From assembly GCF_000003815.2 (NCBI RefSeq), contig NW_023365733.1, positions 93,449-157,448 of the forward strand: 64,000 nucleotides of DNA. The letters are read 5' to 3'. Positions 36,447-45,400 of this stretch are shown here, piece after piece; position 1 is the first letter of the stretch, and every line of letters begins with the position of its first letter. Below the pieces are notes generated by a model that saw only the letters and a list, made by a program, of their open reading frames with translations, made no database searches and was not told the DNA's origin. The position numbers and the translations under genes are program-made. Source of the DNA: Branchiostoma floridae (Eukaryota > Chordata > Leptocardii > Amphioxiformes > Branchiostomatidae).

Positions 36447-39400
36447 AACGTGTGTGTGTTTGTATCCGTGTGAGTGATTGTGTGTGTCTGTATGTGTGAG
36501 TGTGTGTGTGTATGTATGTGTGTTTGTGTGTATGTATGTGTGTTTGTGTGTGTGTCTGTCTACACCATAATAATACCAACGTTGTTGTTATGATTGCTTT
36601 AGGATAATTTTGATTGAAATACACAATAGTAAGACAGTGCTTGACTGTCCTGTTTTTAGGTGAATGTAGACCAGGCTCCTTTTCATCAAATGGAGTGCAA
36701 CCTTGCTCCCCGTGCAACAAGGGTGACTATCAACCGACTTGGGGTCAGAAGTCCTGCATTACCTGTCCACCAGCTACTACAACATTGATGGAAGGGCAAA
36801 TTAGCGTAACTGCTTGTGAGAGTAAGTTTTTTTTAAAGACTTCTGGTGCCATTTTTAGATCCTTGTACTACAGTGCAGTGTATTTCATGTCCTTCTTATC
36901 ATATATAGAACAATAAGGATACCTGTGCAGTGTAAGATCCATGGTTACAGAATATCTGAATGCGTTGTTGAAACGTCGATTCGTGTCTTTATTTCCGTGG
37001 TGCACGGTCGAGGTCAGGTGTCTCCAATCCAATAGGGCTGTTGTTACCTGTATAAAAAAAAAGATCACATTCTAGAGACATATTATTTTTGTGTGTTCTC
37101 AGCTATAACGCAAGATCATTTTTAATGCCTTTGTTTGTATTATTGCTTGTCTGGAGTTATCTAGGCCTTAATGATGCGCGACGATTTTGTGCACCATGAC
37201 ATTATTTTACGATGATGTTAACTCATAGAATAACACCCTCTCCAAGAAAATAAAGGTATTCAAATAGTCAATATAATCTCTGCTGGCTGGAGCTTATTAG
37301 CTACTCTCCAAGCTGATGCAAAGCTTATGCGTAGGTGTTAGGCCATTGTTTTTGTTACTGCCTATAGTTAGTGTTATAAGAAAACAGCTATCTACACGGA
37401 AACAGCAGGCTTAAAAGAAAGTGTAATTCCTGGTAAAGGACAAACAGCATACTTATCTAAGGGAGTTTTGGGTCTGATGTTGTCTCATCGTGCGTGTTTT
37501 TTTTCTAGATTTTGATTTCCAGTTTCCACGGCCAACTCACAATATGTCGAGTTGTGTTTTCTACGACAATGTGGAATTCAAAAACGCTAGTGGCATCACT
37601 GTTTCCTTTTGGATTTGGGTTGATAATGGCAGTCACCCAAATGCATCAATTCTCCACTACCACTGTAAGGACACCGGAGATCAACGTAACGCCACAATTT
37701 ATCATCCCTGTTTCTACCTGACATCACCACGTAGTCTACGCCTTGGAGTAAGAAGGTATTGATTCAATTAACACTTCTCTAAAAAGTCCTCTTACTCAAC
37801 CTCAATGCATCCATGAAGCTTGCTGAATAGTCTGACTAAGGTGGTTTTATGGGCTGTTTCCTGAGTTGGTTGCTAAGATTAAAATTAAAAAAAGGAATGC
37901 ATGACTGTTACTACAAATTATGATATCAATGATAGACATTTTAAGCTTATCGGTTTTTCACCCTGTTAAATAAGCCTGCGTTACAATCTATGGCTGTTTG
38001 AGTTCAGTTGGGGCTGTCTTCCTTCCTTAGACCTTCTAACTCGTGTGAGAAGAATGCTTATAATTTTATCCAGAACTACCACTAGGAGCTTAGAATTCAT
38101 TATCACGATGAAAATTTTACTAATAGGAGCTCATGGTTCAAGCATGTTCCAAATCCTTTTGCCTTATAGCTTAGCGGTGTCAGTGAAAGGGTCGCTAAAA
38201 TTCCAGATTGGCTATCTATATATATATACACGGCACGAAAAACGGTATTTAAGGATGCTGAAACCATGCGTAATGTTGACGTATTTTCCTCCTTTACGGA
38301 TCTATACACCACTTATACGAGTACGTAAATATTGCCTTTAAGTGGTCTTTCTGTAGGTCCGTGTTAGTCCTTATTTTCCGGTTTTCCCGTTGTCTTTAAG
38401 CAACTTAAAGATGTCGTAAATGATTTTTAAAACCCCCTTAAAACTTGTTTAAAGTTCACGTTTATTTGATCTAAAGCCTCTTTACGTCTCATATACAATT
38501 GCATTAAGTGGATTATAACGTGTGTTTTAGTGCCTTTTCAGCAGCTTAAAGTTGCCATAAATACTTATTAAAACGCCCTTAAGACATGTTTAAACTTCAC
38601 GTTTATTTGATCTAAAGCCTCTTTACGTCTCATATACGTGTGCATTAAGAGGATTATAACGTGTGTTTAGGTGCCTTTTCAGCAGTTTAAAGTTGCCATA
38701 AATATCTATTAAAACGCCCTTAAGACATGTTTAAACTTCACGTATATTTGATCTAAAGCCTGTTTACGTCTCATATACGTGTGCATTAAGTGGATTATAA
38801 CGTGTGTTTAGGTGCCTTTTCAGCAGCTTAAATTTGCCATAAATACCTATTATAACGCCCTTAAGACTTGTTTAAACTTCACGTTTATTTGATCTAAAGC
38901 CTGTTTACGTCTCATATACGTGTGCATTAAGTGGATTATAACGTGTGTTTAGGTGCCTTTTCAGCAGCTTAAATTTGCCATAAATACTTATTAAAACGCC
39001 CTTAAGACATGTTTAAACTTCACGTTTATTTGATCTAAAGCCTATTTACGTCTCATATACGTGTGAATTAAGAGGATTTAATGTGTCTATATTTTTCTTT
39101 TTAGCAGCTGAAAGTTGTCATAAATACGTACTAAAACACCCTTAAGGCATGTTTAAAGTTCCCTCTGTACGTCTCATATACGTGTGCATTAAGTTGATTA
39201 TAACGTGTGGATAAGTGCCATTTTAGGAGAATAATCATTAGCACATTTCAAAGCAAGAAAATACAATGGATGAAACTTTGAAATTTTATTGAATTACGAG
39301 AAAATATTACATGGAAAAATAAAAAAAACCTACAGCCTACTAAGTATTTGTGGCCTTTCATTCTGATGTAGTCGGCAGTTGAAACAATCACAACGGTTGC

Positions 39401-42400
39401 GCAATTCCGTGCAGCAGTCCACAGTCCCATTTCCAGTGTCGGGTGAAGCGTCTCGGCGTAAGTTAAAAAGAGCACACATGTACAGTTCCATCTGGTCACC
39501 ACAGGAATAAGAATCCGGTAAGATCTAGAGTAGTGGCCGATATGACTCGTGCTGTTGGATGGTCCTGGATTCTGTGAACGCGAAACATGTTCAGCTTGCA
39601 GTGTCGGCTTCTATTAATCCGGATGGTACAAGGGTCGTGATTTCCATTCTGTGTCGATTTCCAACAACAACAGCTTTTACAGAATGATAGCCACCTCGTA
39701 TCTTTGAGTCAAATTCCGTCACCGGGGGTCCTAGGCGGTAAAAGCGGTGTCGCGGCCACAACTTGCGGGCTAGAACAGGCCCAAACTTTCTTCAATACTT
39801 CTCTTAAAAAATGAACGCCTGGAAAATAACCGCTCCCTGTCGTACGTATGGCCCGTAAATTTGAACCCCCCACTCTTTTCTGCCATTGGATACATCCTAT
39901 CACATGACACAGCTGTGCCNNNNNNNNNNNNNNNNNNNNNNNNNNNNNNNNNNNNNNNNNNNNNNNNNNNNNNNNNNNNNNNNNNNNNNNNNNNNNNNNN
40001 NNNNNNNNNNNNNNNNNNNCGCGGATTCAAAGATTAAACATGTTGTATGTTTTACAGAAATACGCAACATTTCATATACGTCTTGACAACATATAAGCTA
40101 AACGGGGGAGGTCTCCCCTAGTTCGCTTAAACTGCGCGGATTTAAAGATTAAACATGTCGTATGTTCAACAGAAATGCAACATTTCATATACGTCTTGGC
40201 AACATATAAGCTAAACAAGGGAGGTCTCCCCTAGTTCGCTTAAACTGCGCGGATTCAAAGATTAAACATGTCGTATGTTCAACAGAAATGCAACATTTCA
40301 TATACGTTTTGGCAGCATATAAGCTAAACGGGGGAGGTCTCCCCTAGTTCGCTTAAACTGCGCGGATTCAAAGATTAAACATGTTGTATGTTTTACAGAA
40401 ATACGCAACATTTCATATACGTCTTGACAATATATAAGCTAAACGGGGGTGGTCTCCCGAGGATTCAAAGATTAAACTTGTTGTATGTTTTACAGAAATA
40501 CGCAACATTTCATATACGTTTTGGCAGCATATAAGCTAAACAAGGGAGGTCTCCCCTAGTTCGCTTAAACTGCGCGGATTCAAAGATTAAACATGTCGTA
40601 TGTTCAAAAGAAATACGCAACATTTCATATACGTTTTGGCAACATATAAGCTAAACGGGGGAGGTCTCCCCTAGTTCGCTTAAACTGCGCGGATTCAAAG
40701 AATAAACATGTCGTATGTTCAAATGAAATACGCAACATTTCATATACGTCTTGGCAAATATATTAACGGGGGAGGTCTTCCCTTCTTTGCGTAAATGACA
40801 GTTCGAAATAAATTATATATATGGCATCCTTCGGTCAATATTGACCATGGTATCCGCAACATTTCATATAACGTAAAATATCGCATATAAGCTAACCGTG
40901 AGAGGTTCTCCCCTGTTCGAATTAAACCTTGTGCACTCAGAAAGTTTGAATACGTCAAACGCTTTCGGAATAGCTAAAAAACACAGAAGATTATTGTATT
41001 TGACTTTGTATTGTATTGTATTTGTATTTGCTGAGGTATAAACATAACATTTTGTACCAGAAAGCGCAATAATTTTCAGTTTTGACTGTAAATCTTGCCA
41101 CTGTTATAAAACAGATGACGCAATGTTTTATCTAACACCAGACAAAGGATTATTACATTTGACTTAGCCGGTTAACATGTATTTTGTAACAGATCTAGAG
41201 AAACGGTATTTGTCCGTTTTGACAGAAAATATTTTTGAGACATTTAAGTTGTCTTTTCGGCATACTTAAATACATGTAAAATTCACGCAAAGAAACACAA
41301 CAGATTAAGTTAGATTTACAAACGCTGAAATCTTCCGTAAATGCCAAATGTATGTTTCCGATGCCTTTGATAGATCTTAAAATCTGCTGAAATATTTCTC
41401 CGCCTTTAAGGGCTTTATACGTATCTCTGAAACTTTGCTTAAAAAGTTGTTTTCGTTCTGTGCTAATGATTGCGCTACCCCCACGTATATTTTCTAACTA
41501 CGAAGAGTACCATTATGATACTCTCTTTCACAGTCTTCATCTTTATCTTTTGGGGCAGGGGGAATAATGAAAAATATTGAAATGCATCAGTGGCTCCTTG
41601 TCAATTCTGTATTTTTTACGTCAATCAATGTTAGCATGCAACTGATTGATGTTACTGATTGTTTTATAGGGGAAACGACACTGCAGAAGTACAGACAGAA
41701 AGCAGTTTGCGTCTTGAAACCTGGCATCATGTTGGAATCGGATACAGCAACACGAAAGACGAGTATATGGTCACAGTCGATGGAGCCATTGTCGCTTATG
41801 GCTCTTTATCTCAACAAAAACAACAACAACCACGAGAAGGCATCAATCAGCGTGGGCCTTTTGGACTTGGCTGTCACATTACTGATTGTTAGTGTCCATA
41901 TCATACATACCAATTTTTTTATTTTTTATTTTTTTAATATAAATGACCATTTAGAAGCAAAGATATAAGCCAACAACAACAGTCGTTAGTTTTTTTGTTA
42001 ATCTATGTAAAATTTTATAATTACAAAGCGGGCAAAATTTTAAAGAACAATGTAAATGTTTTCCAATTGAGTGTAATAATGGTACTGCTAAAAACCATGG
42101 AGGTATCTAGCAAAACCAAAATATACTCAATATCTGTGTACACAAATGAATATGAGTTTCTTTTATCAGTGACACCAAACAACACGAGCTCCTTTTCTGG
42201 CTTCATCAGTAACGTGAACATCTGGAATTACACGAAGAACGAAATGGACTTGCAGCAAATGGCAAGAACATGCGTCAACACCGATGTAGGAAACGCGCTT
42301 GGCTGGTCCCAGTTTGGTACAGCACAGCAACTGGATGTATCAATACAAATTCCCAGTTTCTGCGATGGTAATTATTTATTTCTTATATCTTTTGATCCCC

Positions 42401-45400
42401 CCTTAAACATAATTTCAAATCCTGTCTGCCTCCACAAATCTCATACCTTCATATTGTTTTAATTGTGAGGTACACGTAATACTGAATACTTGAGAGATTT
42501 CATGTGTACTGATATCAAATTGATATGATATTCTACTTTTAAATGTAATATTCCTATGGATTTTTATTCACAAGTAGTCCAATAAAAAGCGACCTTCCCT
42601 ACACAAATGATGCTGTCGCTTACCAGACATGCAGAGTGTTCGTAGTCCCAAGGAAGGGACGTTAAACTTTGGTCCACTGTTCATTGTGCTTGTCGAAACG
42701 CCTGCGGAAATTTCTCCGGAACAATGAATTTCTAAATATTGTACATATTGTCTGTCTTTCCTATACTAACATTACTGTTCGATGAGCTAACTGCCTCAAA
42801 ATGACATTATTTTTCATTTTCTTGCACGTATGCACACCTTGACTTTGTATTGCCGTAAATATGCATATTTTTTAAGTCCTGGATTATTGCCTACCAGGAA
42901 CAGACCAGGTGTTGCGTAGCCTGTGTCACTTACGTATTTGTCTCTGTATGGATTTAAATCAGGCACTTAACAATTCGTATACCCTACATAGACACTGATG
43001 AGTGTGCATCGGCACCATGTGGAGACAACCTTTGTGTAGATCAACTCAGAAACTACAGCTGCATCTGCAAGGAGGGCTTCACTGGGCGCGACTGCAAAAT
43101 CAACATCGATGACTGCCTGGACAACGTTTGTGAGAACAATGCTACCTGTCTCGATGGCGTGGGAAACTCCACTTGTCTGTGTCCAGATGGGTTTGTTGGC
43201 GACTTCTGTGGAATTAGTTCAGGTATCTATCATTTATGAAATGAAAATTATGGGCATCTTTTGACTAGTGACACTAATGTAATGAGTTGAAAGCATCTAA
43301 ACCATACAGATTACTTTGCAGCGCCGGTGAAAATATTTTATGCAAAGAAATGGGGAAATGTGTTGCCACAATACGACGTTCCGTCTCATATTTGCATTCC
43401 AAACTGCAGTTGATGGCAACTGGACACCATGGAGCCAGTGGAGCAGCTGCAGTGCTTCTTGTGGTGGAGGAAACCACAGCAGGACCAGGGAATGTATCAA
43501 TCCTCGTCCTACGCATGGGGGCAACAACTGCACATGGCCATCAGTTGAAATTGGTGCGTGTAATGCAGAAAAGTGTCCAGGTGAGAATAATGCTTTGTGT
43601 AGGGATACAGATGTCCAATTACAGACAATTAGCAGATGATGACTTTTAGTTGTTTTCCAATAGCAGCAATTTCAAAGTGACAGATGTCCAATATCTGCTG
43701 TCTCTGTATGATTTTCTTCTCTTTTCTTACAGTTTGCAAAAATCTAACTAATCCATTGAACGGTTTTGCAACCTGCAACTCTACTGATAACGAGATTAAC
43801 TGCACCATCTCCTGTCAGGACGGGTTCGAGTTTTATGACCAGCCAGTTCTTCACTATCACTGTGGACAGTCAACAGCCTTCAGATGGAATCATGAGTCAC
43901 CAAGGAATCCCATGGCAAGATTTCCACCATGTACAGGTGAATTAGGTTTCCATTATTCTAATATTTATCAACTAAGCGTAGCAACGTTATTCAAAGACAT
44001 TTAAATGTTTCTTTTATCACATCAATACCAGTCAAGCCACGTGGCCATGTAATGGAATTACCATTCATTATTGGTCATGATGTTAACATTGAGGGTAACA
44101 ATCAATCGTTTTGTTATCTTGTTTACAGAGGTCACCATACCAAAAGTGCTGAATGTGAAACATGAAATGACATACTCGGACCTGCCTTGCAACACAGAAG
44201 AGAGTGCTCTTCTAACCAAGTCAAAAGTCGAAAAAACGATTCAGACAAACGTGGAAGAAATAGATTGCATAAAACACGATTCTTGTTACGTCAGGGCAAT
44301 TGACGTCCAAAATTGTTCAGGCATGATTGACGTAAGCGACACAGTAACGGTTACTGTTGAGCTGTCAAGTACTTCTGTGGGTAATGAGAGGTCCAATGCA
44401 AAGCACATTGAAAGAAATTCATCAAATGAAACAGGTAAGACTTTTGGTTACACTAATTCTGTGACTGGAATGCGAGTAAATTTCTACACCAACGTCTACA
44501 ATCTTGGCAAAAATGTTTCTCGTTCTGTCTGACACAGAAAACATAAAAAGCTATTGTTTGTTTGCAACTTGGTGTCCTTTCTTCTGGGAAGAATTCTACA
44601 TTCGTCTATATTTCACCATGAACTATGCATATGATTTGGAAATTACACCTAATGTAAACAGATACTTTACTTACGTACACACTGCACACCACCGAGGTCC
44701 TCCTTAACATTTAATAATAAAATACTACGTTGCTAAATGATGGGACGTTCATGCTTGCGGCATCAGAAAACAGTAATGGTGAACATTATAAGATGTGAAG
44801 TATGCAAATGAACCAATAAAATCATTTGCAAAAATTAGACCTCCATATATTGAACAACTCATCATCTTATTTGGTTAGGAAAGATAATCAACTGATACAT
44901 GTGTATATGCAAAGTAGGAAATCATATATATTCAGTTAGAAACATTTAGACTTCGTCACTTGTGACCTATGGAATAACAATATCACTGTTGACTTATGTT
45001 TCCCTATTTTGACAGAGTTCACACAATCCGTGAAAACCCTTGTTGCCACCTTAAAAGATTTGGAGATCGCTGCGATGCAGTTAGAAAACCAAACTCTCAA
45101 CGATGTTTTCACCGTATACATTAACAATAACCCGTACACTGTAAACAACAATGCCACAAAGACGTATGGGGTTACTGAGTGCAACGTCGGCGAAACTGCA
45201 GTTATGTTTTATTGTGGTAAGAAACCCTTTATTATGCATTTATTAAGATTTGACCTGAAAACCTTGTTGAAACTAGTCCCTCAGCAGTCTTCCTCTAAAA
45301 GCCACGTAATATCATAAAGCGTATATTAGCTTTGCTGAGGTTAGACCCCTAATTAGATGATTGCATGTTTTCCATTTTGAAAACTCAAGGATATTTTACA

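Noticed and set aside
38340-40790. CRISPR-like regular repeats
   Set aside because: Units of 141 and 114 bp are contiguous without unique spacers; they are eukaryotic satellites.
43287-43649. Frames of 120 and 78-80 codons around 43.3-43.6 kb
   Set aside because: Other-frame shadows of the TSP1 exon 43410-43580.
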